Origin: Owenia fusiformis
Taxonomy: Eukaryota > Annelida > Polychaeta > Sabellida > Oweniidae
NCBI GenBank assembly: GCA_903813345.2
Contig: CAIIXF020000012.1
Location: 30,595,001-30,659,000 of the forward strand
Direction of reading: 5' to 3'
DNA length: 64,000 nucleotides
Shown piece after piece: positions 12,751-22,645 of this stretch. Under the pieces are notes generated by a model. That model saw only the letters and a program-made list of their open reading frames with translations. It was not told the DNA's origin and did not search any database. A program made the translations under genes and the position numbers. How positions within the stretch are numbered: position 1 is the first letter of the stretch; each line of letters begins with the position of its first letter.

Positions 12751-15700
12751 ATGGATCAAATTAAAAGGATATTCGGAGGTATTTTTTAATTCATACGTTT
12801 TCTATAGTTATTTTTACACTAAAAATGGCTGTGTCGAATTAATTTAATAAAAACTAAAAAGCAACATTGAAATCAATATTTAAAGTAGATATGCGAATTT
12901 GCCTTTTTATTTGTACATACGTTTATCAAAGACGTTAAAGTAAATTCTATAGAAGGAGGGGGGGTATTAGAAGCTGAAATTAAGATCCGTTCTGGTGAAT
13001 CAGGTATCACCTAATTATTTGCACCCTTTGCGGATTTTTCGTAAAGAAAACGCTCGCTCGGTGTGAATGAAATGTGCGCGTGGTGGCTAAACCACATCGT
13101 CGGTTCCGACGCTCAACCAATACGTTCTATCAGGTCCGAAGCTTGATGAAGCAAGATGGCCGAACCAACGGTCATTTTAGAATCTAAATTCGTGATATTT
13201 TATAAAACTAAGCCACAATGTTTGAAAAGTAAGTAATAGAAAGCAAATTGTGAATATTAATAAGGAGGATGAGCTCCCAGACATCCTCCTTAGAAGGTGT
13301 CCAGAATCCATACCTAAAAAGAAAGAAGGTATTCTGGATTGATTTTGGAGCCCTGCGTACGGAGGATGCTCCCAGAGTGCAACATCGATATTCTGTCCTA
13401 TGCATTCAAAATACGAATTCAAATCGTCGCCATTTTGTTCACTTCAACATTTGATTCGTGAATTTTGGTCTTCCAAACGAAAAATTTCAAAACTCACAAG
13501 AAATGATCGAGATATTGGTTCGAATCATTTGATATTTACAAAAACAATTTGATATTTATTCTGGTCAAATTTGCTGACATGGTTATGGAAATGGAATGGA
13601 AAAACACTCGAGGCTCACAATGTTATGTCTGGTATTGTACATAAAAGATCGTTTAACATTAGTATTGTGTTATTTATTTTGGACAAATTAGAAGTTGTTA
13701 CTGTATGGATACCTGGTGGGAATGCTACTCCTATTTTCAACTAAAGTAAGTGGTAAATCCCTTCTTGATCATGTTTCTTCTTGAATTTGTATTTACATTT
13801 TGGTTATTGGTGGAAATGGAATGAAAATGTCACATTTGATAGTTTTGGGAGTGGTGACTTAGACCATGTCTTAAGCACGAATGGAAGATCTGACGAATGC
13901 ACGCACGCACGAACGAACAAACAGTCAGGCGAACGCACGCATGGCCGAAAGAATTTCGTAAGAACACACCCACGAACGAACGGACGGTCGGTCGAACGCA
14001 CGCACGAATGAACAGTCGGAAGAACAAACAAGCCAAGAAATATATGTGTCCTCAGAAGTATACTCCTTGGAACATTGAATTTACATTAAACTTTACAAAT
14101 GTATAAAGTCCATTTGTACACATTTAAAAATTTCATGACGACGCTGACAGATTGATCAAACTGCATGAAGTTGCAGAAGATATATTTGCGATGTTGCCAT
14201 AGAATTATGTTATGTGATTGTTATTAATACATTTTTGGCACGTTCTTTTACGCTTAGTGACCCAGTTGTTCAGTTGTTCACTTATCCTTTAAGCCTTGGT
14301 GGTGTTCTTATAGGCTACATGCTAGAGTTTAAGTGTTTCTCTAGTTTCTCTAACGTGATTTTACCACCAACCATCACATCACAACTCATATTTGTTACTC
14401 ACCAAGACACCTAAGGACAGTCTTTTGTCTTCAGAAACTGGTATTGTGATGATTTCCAATAGAAAATCTGAAAAATCTGTTTAAAATTCTCAAAAATATG
14501 CCTAAATTGCACTTTGACATTAGGTCTCATATGTCACGAAATTTGAATTCCGTGCATTTCTTGATAATTCATATGTTAGTCTTTGCTTAGCTTCATCATG
14601 TTTAAAACTTAAAAATACAAAAGGACCATATGCATATTCCATTGGGATCTCCCCATGAGAAAAAAATAATTCATCTGATTTTTCAAAATGAGTATTCTGC
14701 TTTAATTATTACATTTATATGCACACTAGTAACTTATTGACCTATATTCAGCACTGTTTTGATGTATAGGCCACTTATTAGGGTAATAATTCAATCATGA
14801 AGTGTAGAGGCATAGATTCCAAACCAGGAAGTATTTTTGTGTCTGTCAAAATCCATTTGCATTCTACGCATCCCTACATCTTATCCAAATATGTTACTAC
14901 ATAATGAAATATAATAGTGTATCTCATACTTGAGTGGGTTTTGGGTAGATATCACCCGGGAATATATATCGTATCTGAGGAGCGGGCAGGATATATTGTA
15001 CATGTCCCGCTCCAGGCCAAATGCGGGCAGATATAATATATCCATCCCGCTCCCGGGAATTTTTCAAAAGTTTAAATATCAAAAGTTTTAATTTTTTAAT
15101 TTTGAAATTTAATTTTTTTAAGTTTAAATGTTACAATTTCATTGTATTGAACAAAAAGAATATTACGAAAATGATAAATATAAATATCTTGTCATTTGAA
15201 AAAGATGGAAAAGGTTATATCTACCCTGAACCCATTCAAGCATGAGATACACCAGTTATGCACGGTCGGTTTGGATACATGGAATATCCCTTGGGATATA
15301 CAATACATCTTCCCTCGGTCCCTTCGGTCCCTCGGGAGGCATATTGTATATCCCTCGGGATATTCCCTGTATCCAAAACCTCCCAGTGCATAACCCCTGT
15401 ATATTCTTTGGTTTTACAAAGTTGTATAGTTTTTGATAAGTGTAAAAGTTGTTTTTGGAGCATTTTTCTTAAGCCATTTTGTAGGGAAAAAAGTGATGAC
15501 AAAATGTACAATCTTTTAATTTTAAGTATGACCTGAATCGATTGCAAACTTCATATTTGCACATGTGATGAGATAAACCATTTACCATGTCATATTTATA
15601 GGATATCCTATGATTTTGAGGAATATCATTTTTATCTACGAGGTGATATAGATATTTGCACGAGAGAGCGAAGCGAACGAGTGCATATATCAATATCACC

Positions 15701-18619
15701 GAGTAGATTAAAATGATATTCTGAAAAAAATCATAGGATGTTCTTATTATCCTACACTTACAAGGAGTGTGCTAAATGTATAATATCATTGCAAAATGAA
15801 TTCCATGCCAAATAGAGTCAATTTGGCGGGAAATCAACAAGCGGAGTATATCGTCACAATATCCTCCGCATATTGGGTTTTCCGGAGTATATCGTCACGA
15901 TATCCTCCGCCCGGAGTATATCGTTACGATATCCTCCGGATATTTATTTTGCCAATAAATATCAAATTTATTTTTTAATGTTATTATACATTTAGTACAC
16001 TAAGTGTAGGATAATGTGAAATTATTAAGTTTGCAATCGATTCAGGTCATAGTATATTTTAAGTATTTTTGTGATAATCAATGGAAACCAATGGCCTCTA
16101 TTTGGATCTGCTGATATCCTCATGTTAAGTCAATGATGCACAGCCCCATGTAAGTCAATACAACCTTACTGAACTAAATGGCCCCTATCTCAACCTATGT
16201 GTGCCCGAGCACTTGGTTCTCTAGTAGTCAAAGTGGTACCCTAATTACCCCGTGTGGTCCCTAGTGGTTCACTTGTACCCCTTAATGGTCCACCGGTTGG
16301 CATTTGTTGTTTCCTAGAAGTGAAGGCGTTTTGATAGACCTTTCTGATTCTCTAGTTGTCCCTAGTAGTTTCCAGTTCACTGACAACCCTTGGTGGTTCC
16401 TCAGTAGTCTCCTATGGTACTCAAATAGGCCTTAGTGGAGTCCCAATAGTATAGTTTCTAAATAGCTAAATAAAGCTGAATAAAGCTGACATGATAGATG
16501 TCACCTTTGTTCATCTTGGGCCAACCTTCCATTGAGTTCTATGCTAAAAGCTTTTGCAATAGTCACTTAATTGCATGATTTATCAGAGTGTTAGTTAAAT
16601 CTGTCTGAAATTTGAATGGCATACTATTAAATGACCCTGTCAATGAAGATATTATGATTAAACATGAACAGTTTGTCATACGATTAAACCATGGTTTAAA
16701 AGAATTTTAGCATAACATCAATGGGGATTTGGCCAAGTTTTTTTAAAATGTCATGGAGAATGATTTAAATGAGATAAATGTGTAAATCAAAACTATTATT
16801 GTAGGAAACATATCACTGAATTCAAATATGCTATTAAAAAGAAAGAAAAGTAAGTCATTAAAGGTTAAATGTGCAAATCTCTTAACATCTCATGAAAAAA
16901 CGAGAATTAGCGAGATTTCAAAATCATTTAGAAACTCCTCTATTGGTTGAACTGGAGTTTTGGTGTTTCCCTAGTCACTCTTAGTAGTTACACTTGCAGC
17001 CCTTAATGGTTCCCTAGTAGTCCTTAATGGATCATCAGTAGACCATTACTACTGCTAGGGTAGCCCCTAATGGTACCCAATTTATCCCAAGTACAGTAGT
17101 TCTCTAGTATCCCCACGTGTTTTTTGTTTTCCCCTAAAAGGACCAAGTGGTTTTAAATAGACCCCAATGCTTCACTTATAGCCCTAGAGGATTGCTCAGG
17201 CGTGGAGCATCGGACGTTGAAGGGGAATTTGTTAGGTTCGATTCCCTCAAGTCACATTGAATATAGCACATTCCTTATCATGTCAATTATCTTGGTATGC
17301 TTCCATTTAAGCACTCGTTCATATTCATTTTTTTTATTTCAGGTGGACCACTCATATGGTTGCTAATCGTTGTAATTCTAGCCTCAATAGAACAAAACAG
17401 AAGCGAAATAAGTGATGATGACAAGGCAAAGATCGAAAAGGGCTTCGAAGCTGGGAAAGCAATTCTCGACCTTATAACAAATAAGGACTTTAAAGAGGCA
17501 TTAACTGAAATAGGCAAAAGTATTGCCCCGTTCTTGGGTGCATTCGGTCCTTTTCTCAGTCTAATCCTTGCATTTATACCAGGAGCTGATTCGGCAGAAC
17601 TTGCATACCTAAAAGAGATGATGAAAAACATTGATAACAGATTCAATCGACTGGACTCACGATTTGATGAAGTTCAACGCATGATTGATTGGACTAAGGT
17701 GGCGGTGAACTTTGGACAAATCGAACAAAAAATCTTGGCAATGGATGTAGAATTCAAACTTCTTTATACCGGCGGAGCACCAGCAGCGAATAAGAAGCAA
17801 GTATTTATAACACATTTTGAAAGTGATTATCAGCTTAGCGGGTTAAAATTGTACAATGCAATTGTGCACACCCAAGGTACCTTTCAGGAAAATCTCGGAG
17901 AATCTGTTATGCGTTACACTAAAAATGATCGCAAGAAGACGCGAGATTTTCTTCTTGGTATAATGCGACTCCTCATCCAAGGAGCTAAAGTAGAACTTGC
18001 ATACTATAAAGCGAAAGGGTTTGAAACGATTGCCGAACAGAGAAAACAAGAATGGGAAACCAGGATTCGAACGGTAAAATCAAATTTCGAACAAATTGAC
18101 AGAACAGTGACAGACAGATATCATGGCCAGTCTCTTGTGGACATTAAGAAATACGCTGCGGACAATTATGGCATGAGTAACAAAGATTTCAGTGTAGGAC
18201 TGTATGGGATGTTAAATGGGAAGTATGATTGGCGCGTCTGGTATGACATTATTTATAATCCGATACATGGTTGGGATAGGCACAGTGTTAGTGTATGCGG
18301 TGGGCATATCTTATTTCAACAAGATGGACGAAACATCGTAGTTGCAAGTAAAGACCGCAATGCTGGAAGAATGGACTTGCAAAGAGCTTGGACAAGTTTG
18401 CTTCGCCGTATGTGGATTACTGAGGATCTCATGTATAATGGACAATTAGCCAGAAACTTGTACAATGAAATTGATAAAACAGGCGCATGCTTAGTTGCTG
18501 TTATCCTCCAAGATGGCTCCGATATATGGCTTCAGGGAGATCCAAATAGGATAGCACTCCGCGGAATAGCTCAGCCTACCAGACATGCCCGAGTGCTAGC
18601 CATGCTCATGTTCGGCTAA
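12751..18619 (+). CDS. Cephalotoxin/rapunzel-like protein, paralogue 1
   Basis: Two exons, 12751-12778 (28 nt) and 17343-18619, joined through a phase-1 intron of 4.56 kb; 434 residues. The ATG at 17297 is intronic and not the start. Layout: a basic N-terminus, a hydrophobic stretch at about 13-27 (signal peptide or anchor), a second hydrophobic Gly-rich segment at about 70-88, a predicted coiled coil at about 95-125, a mostly helical middle, and a C-terminal region from about 300 with two cysteines (328 and 392). This plan and the motif FIPGADSAELAYL resemble the cephalotoxin-like/rapunzel family of marine animals, some members of which occur in venom or coral skeleton. A membrane-active or secreted role is inference; toxicity is not shown. 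The frame is intact. A paralogue lies 13 kb downstream, nearly identical in the middle. Confidence 0.8.
13098..13165. repeat. Short dispersed repeat, also at 21.66 kb
   Basis: CGTCGGTTCC, ACGCTCAA, ACGTTCTATC and GGTCCGAAGCTTGA occur in the same order at 21657-21720. It looks tRNA-like at first sight but does not fold into a cloverleaf. Nature unknown. Confidence 0.5.
13282..13600. repeat. MITE-like inverted repeats in the paralogue 1 intron
   Basis: An inverted repeat at 13282-13368 (CATCCTCC ends, TCCAGAATCC and ATTCTGGATT inside) recurs reversed at 19524-19619. The adjoining 13361-13600 matches the MITE at 55374-55653, sharing CCATTTTGTTCACTTCAACA and ACAAGAAATGATCGAGATAT. Confidence 0.55.
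13895..14035. repeat. Degenerate ACGA/ACGC microsatellite
   Basis: Irregular four-base repeats of ACGA, ACGC, ACGG and GTCG type. The repeat opens reading frames on both strands; these are artefacts of composition. Confidence 0.85.
14580..14880. repeat. Segment inverted at 39.13-39.38 kb
   Basis: About 280 bp are the reverse complement of 39130-39380, for example CCAAACCAGGAAGTATTTTT. Together with 15430-16210 against 36785-37085 it shows that part of this intron exists as an inverted copy downstream of paralogue 2. Confidence 0.7.
14919..15250. mobile_element. Palindrome-rich MITE, module A, copy 2
   Basis: Terminal inverted repeats of about 30 bp starting GTATCTCATACTTGAGTG; 332 bp; close to the copy at 7004-7334. 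The interior has CCCGGGAATATATATCG and GCGGGCAGATATAATATAT boxes. A hairpin module B follows directly. Confidence 0.75.
15251..15405. repeat. Hairpin module B, full copy
   Basis: A long hairpin whose arms pair GGATATACAATACATC with GGCATATTGTATATCCC-type sequence around the loop CGGTCCCTTCGGTCCC. The outer ends GTTATGCACGGTCGGTTTGG and CCAAAACCTCCCAGTGCATA also pair. Related hairpins occur at 6882, 7335 (deleted), 24655 and 35707. Confidence 0.7.
15601..15740. repeat. Foldback element D, copy 2
   Basis: Near-perfect palindrome with loop CGAGAGAGCGAAGCGAACGA; reverse orientation to 11132-11272. It abuts element C copy 2. Confidence 0.75.
15747..16014. mobile_element. Triple-palindrome MITE (element C), copy 2
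   Basis: Same ends as copy 1. Three 27-nt near-palindromes lie at 15842-15868, 15883-15909 and 15912-15938, with a central TCGTCAC or TCGTTAC. With element D it interrupts sequence that is almost continuous at 36940-36975 (reverse strand), which therefore approximates the empty site. Confidence 0.75.
16200..17185. repeat. Two arrays of degenerate CCCTAGTAGT repeats
   Basis: Blocks at about 16200-16440 and 16930-17185 are made of variants of CCCTAGTGGTTCC, CTAGTAGTCC and CCTTAATGGT with irregular spacing. This looks like an old, eroded minisatellite. No coding capacity. Confidence 0.6.
17188..17262 (+). repeat. tRNA-like sequence, probably a SINE head
   Basis: A good B-box (GGTTCGATTCC, 17235-17245) follows an A-box-like GATTGCTCAGG at 17190-17200 and a D-arm-like GCTC...GAGC pair. 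The anticodon stem does not pair, so it is not a functional tRNA; a tRNA-derived SINE remnant fits better. It lies about 80 bp before the splice acceptor of paralogue 1. Confidence 0.5.
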
Positions 18620-18714
18620 ATGCTGTATTTTTTTGAATATGTTAAAACTGTATGTAATATGTTAGACTCCGGTCAGTTTTTCAAAAAGCAAAGGGTATAG
18701 TGGGCTGGTATTCA

Positions 18715-19315
18715 AAGGAGTAGGGAAAGTATCGCAACAGATTTCAGACAGTCATTTGTTGGTTTTTGGCTTTTTCTAATGACTTTAACATGTGCATAAT
18801 GTTAGACCAATTCCACACCAAAAGTACTAGATATAGTAGATATAATCATTTGGACTTTGAGACAGGGAAGGTGCATACAACCCACCAACATGTTTTTTCT
18901 GAAATGTTGTCCAGATTTTCAGCCTTTCCACGCCTGTTTTTTAATGTTTGATGCCTTATTTTGGTCATCCATAATTGATATCTCAAAAACACCAGATTAA
19001 ATGCATTCTCCTTAAAATGAGTCTCAAAATGCAACATATTCATGCGACAAACATTGAAAAACCAGGATTAAAAATAACTGAAACTCGATCAGGACTACAT
19101 TTCAGAGAAAATATATTCAGTGATGTGCAGTGTTTTCAACTTCCTTGTTTCGAAGTCCAAATATTTTCATCATCTCGATGAGTACTTTTCCTGGAGGTAA
19201 TGCATTGGTCTAACATATGCACCTATTTAAATCATCAGAAAACAGCCACATTCCAACATATGACTGTCTGAAATCTGTTGCGGTACTTGCCCTGCTTCTT
19301 TGTCAAGTTTTGCCG
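18715..19315. mobile_element. Foldback element after paralogue 1
   Basis: Arms of about 110 bp at 18715-18830 and 19195-19315 are reverse complements (CGCAACAGATTTCAGACAGT; ATGTTAGACCAAT). About 600 bp, non-coding. Confidence 0.7.
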
Positions 19316-19523
19316 AAAATCTCTTGAAAAACAGCATGATTTTGAAAAATGTTTTGGTGAGGGGCCGAATCCATTTATAGCAATGAGCCTTGACTGACAC
19401 CGCAGATCCCCGGCATAAACCCTATCTCCAAACCTCCCAGGACAAAACTGTCATTTCTGATTATATAAGCCTTGTTACTACTTCCTTTTAAAAATAATCA
19501 AAATGCGATTAAGATTGCAGCCA

Positions 19524-19619
19524 TCATCCTCCGATCACAGGGCTTCAAAATCCAGAATATCTTCTTTCTTTTTACAGGAAGAAGGAGGTACGGATTCTGG
19601 ATACCTGCTTAGGAGGATG
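19524..19619. repeat. Inverted repeat, reversed copy of 13282-13368
   Basis: Ends CATCCTCC/GGAGGATG; AATCCAGAAT pairs with ATTCTGGAT around an A/G-rich loop. Confidence 0.6.
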
Positions 19620-20189
19620 GCAGCCATTTGCTTTTAAAGTTTTATTCTATAGATCAGTTACGTTTACCGTAATATAGCCATTGATTTTATATGATGCTTG
19701 AATTTAGTGTGATTTTTCACAATATCATCGATTAATAAATGATTCATAGTATTATAAGGTTAGTTGCAAATTTACGGCGTCACCGCCGAAGCCTGACGTC
19801 CGTCAATAGCAAAGATTAGGTATAGTGCTTGTTTTTCTTATCGCATGTAACAGGTGGTAGCAAACTAACGGCGTCAACGCGGTAGCCTGAAATCCGTCAA
19901 CACCATGTAGGGATTGGTTGTACATAAACATTTTCATTCTCTTTTTTTATTATTGTATGAAACAATTAATTTCAACCCTTTATATAATATTTTATGTAGT
20001 ACATGTAAACACACGAATTCTGGTGGATAAAATAAACAAAATAATAAAAGCTTTTTTAATAAAAGTCTTGTTCAGGCCTCATAGCTATATACTATAGACT
20101 ATAAACAACGCAAACATCAGTTCTGACCTCGCGAATTACGTTTCTTGCATTCGAACCACGATTCTCACATCGCGAACGTAAAATTTTTA

Positions 20190-20353
20190 GTCGTGCACCA
20201 CTATTTCCTTGCTCCCGATTCCCGAACATATTTCTCCCCTCGCGCACAGAGATCCGTGCTCGCGAACCACACACCTGATCGTTGTTCGCGAGCACAGTTC
20301 TCTGTGCGCAAGGGGAAGAAATGTTCGGGAGCAAGGAAATGGCGGTGCGCGAC
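20190..20353. repeat. GC-rich long palindrome
   Basis: Arms of about 75 bp pair (ATTTCCTTGCTCCCGA; GCGCACAGAGA; TGCTCGCGAAC) around a loop of about 16 nt near 20265-20281. It could extrude a cruciform or be a foldback element. The open frames through it are artefacts. Confidence 0.75.
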
Positions 20354-20902
20354 TGAAGATTTTTAAATATTTTTAAAATTTTAAAATATAATTAAGACAG
20401 GTACGAAATTAATATTCCCTGATCTGATTTTCCATAGCTCTAGATAAGGAGTTTGTTGTTCGGGTGTCCGCCACAAAAACCAACTATAGCAGTACAGGGT
20501 AATATTTATAAATTTAAAACTAATTTTCTTTCGAACAAATAATTAAAACCCCATTTCACAAGGTTCTTAATGCTAAAATTGCTGTTTTCATAGTAACTGC
20601 TGTTTATGTCCTATATGTGTGAAATCATTGTAAATCTTGTACGATACAGAAAACATGAACGCCTCATGATTAGACAAGACATGAGACACTAAGCTTTCAG
20701 TTCACATATAAAAAGCAATGCGTAATAAGCGACTGGACCGAACAGAGCCACACATTTAAACAGATTTGACAAGGACGACACATCATGTTACAAATCCTGC
20801 ATGATCAACAATATCATCAGCAACAATTTAAATATGTAGGTATTAGGACAGAAGGTATTAGGACATTCTCCATATTCCTCAGAAAATGCTCCCCTTTGTT
20901 GT

Positions 20903-21200
20903 CAGTGGCGTAGTGTGGGTATTCTATGAGTGTACGCCACGAGTGAGTGAAGCGAACGAGATTTGAGGGGGTGGGGGTTCTTTCCCCCAAGGGAACTTGA
21001 AAAAATTAGATTGCATTTGAAGTGTCTGGTGCGTTTTAAAATACGAAATTCCGACTACGAAAAAACAATATGGATTAATAAAATGTTAGGTATTACTTCA
21101 GAATATCAAACGTGGGTCATTTCAATATCAAAAATTCACTTTTCTCTAAATTTTGAGAGTACGCTATGGCGTTTTATGCGTATATGATGCTACGCCACTG
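20903..21200. mobile_element. MITE with CAGTGGCGTAG ends
   Basis: 298 bp with inverted ends CAGTGGCGTAG / CTACGCCACTG. The interior has GTGAAGCGAACGAG and a GGGGGTGGGGG...CCCCC stem. The ends resemble non-autonomous hAT elements; the flanks share GTTGT, but an 8-bp target duplication is not clean. Confidence 0.7.
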
Positions 21201-21934
21201 GTTGTGTTAAGACTTTGGACCAGCCCTAAAGAGGGATCCGAGTGTCTCATATTTTAGAACATTTGTTGAAATTAAGAATGCTGTCGACACCTGAGTAGGA
21301 TTGCAAAATGTGTACAATTAGTGGGCGGGTAGATACCAGAGTGTATCAATGCAGTGCTTTAATGCAGAAGGACATTATTTTTAGTATCTTCATTGAACTT
21401 TATATCAAATAGGATTTCACAGTTGGATTTAGTTTTTCAGATTTTCAATACAGGACGTCAATATGAGCTCAATTCCTGGATCAAGTGCCTCTACCATAGG
21501 GTAGTAAAAGTGTGATTATAGAATAATTTGTTGATCAATCATACTGAAAAGTCCATGCTACATGTATATAGGCATATAAATTATGAAAATTGTGTAAAAA
21601 TTTCAAGTGATTACCTTAACTTAAGAAAAATCCAAATACATCCAATCTGTTTCATCGTCGGTTCCCACGCTCAATCACTACGTTCTATCTGAGGATAGGT
21701 CCGAAGCTTGACGAAGCAAGATGATCTGTTTGGCAAAACTTCAGTAAAAGGACTTTTTAGAAAAAAGAATGCTAATCTGTGTAACTGACATGAAAATTGT
21801 AAAATGAGCACTACTTCGATCTATTTTGATCATATTTCAATGAATATTTAACCATAGGATTTTCAGACCATCCTGTTCTTCAAAACGATACAAAATCACT
21901 TTTAATTGATACTGTACACTGCCAATGAATGTAA

Positions 21935-22095
21935 TTCGGCGCCGTTTCGGCATAAAGATAATTCGGCGCTGTTCCGGCACCGTTTCGGCACTGTTCCGGC
22001 ACCGAAACCTTTCGACACTAAAATTTGGCACCGGACTAGTCAGTCTATTTGGTGCCGAAACGGCAGCGAAATTTGGAACCAAAACGGCATCGAAA
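21935..22095. repeat. Cluster of CGGCACCG-type motifs
   Basis: GTTTCGGCAC, GTTCCGGCAC and complementary GTGCCGAAAC motifs recur in both orientations, giving several possible stems. Local GC content is far above the surroundings. Confidence 0.6.
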
Positions 22096-22167
22096 ATCAG
22101 ATTTCATTTTGGGGGTCTATATAATTAATCTTTTGTAATGTGTAAGAAGAATTTAAGCCCAGTATCA

Positions 22168-22276
22168 GTACATTGTGGATGATTCATTCCCCATATGCCT
22201 TGTTTCCTAAACTTTGCATTCATTCATGATTGCATTCATTCAAGGTTTGGAAACAATGAGTCAGCTTACAATGTAC
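22168..22276. repeat. Small hairpin
   Basis: Ends GTACATTGT / ACAATGTAC, with inner TGTTTCC...AAACTTTG pairing to CAAGGTTTGGAAACA. Confidence 0.55.
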
Positions 22277-22329
22277 TGCGTCCAGGGTTTACATCCTTTG
22301 TTTAATTTTTCATTTTATCTGAATAAACA

Positions 22330-22645
22330 AACCACCAATTTGGGGGAAATTTGTGCATATAATTATGCTTTTTAGATTTTGAATTTTGGATGTCGACTCA
22401 GTTATTGGGATTGATTTGATAATGATAAAATGTACATTTAATTCCATCAATTGGGAGACAAATAAAAGGATATGTTATTTAGAATTTGAATTTCGGATAT
22501 TGACTCAATTTTTAGACTAGTATGATGATGATGATTATGATGCTATTGAGATTTCGTTTTTCTGATACCAAAATTACCGATCCTGACTGTATTATGATAA
22601 ATTAGACATTTATTCCAACGTTTTAAGAATCATAATTATCTAAAG
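22330..22645. repeat. Locus-duplication segment, copy 2
   Basis: Counterpart of 12146-12450. In the second locus it is separated from the promoter of paralogue 2 by the 8.2-kb inverted-repeat structure. Confidence 0.6.

Larger units (their letters stand above)
18620..22329. other. Spacer after paralogue 1, repeat-filled
   Basis: No gene was seen. Besides the elements listed separately, 19760-19900 contains two diverged copies of a block with ACGGCGTCA and GCCTGA. No clear AATAAA lies close to the stop codon of paralogue 1, so its 3' end was not placed. Confidence 0.5.

Noticed and set aside
13098-13165. tRNA gene suggested by GGTTCC
   Set aside because: No cloverleaf can be drawn; the second copy at 21.66 kb is also unfoldable.
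13781-14106. Overlapping open frames on both strands
   Set aside because: They are produced by the ACGA/ACGC microsatellite and differ only by frame.
17297-17342. ATG at 17297 as the start of paralogue 1
   Set aside because: It lies before a splice acceptor; the 28-nt exon with homologous promoter at 12751 gives a better start, and paralogue 2 has the same structure.
17287-17646. 119-codon antisense frame over paralogue 1
   Set aside because: It mirrors the real coding exon, and the same antisense frame appears over paralogue 2.
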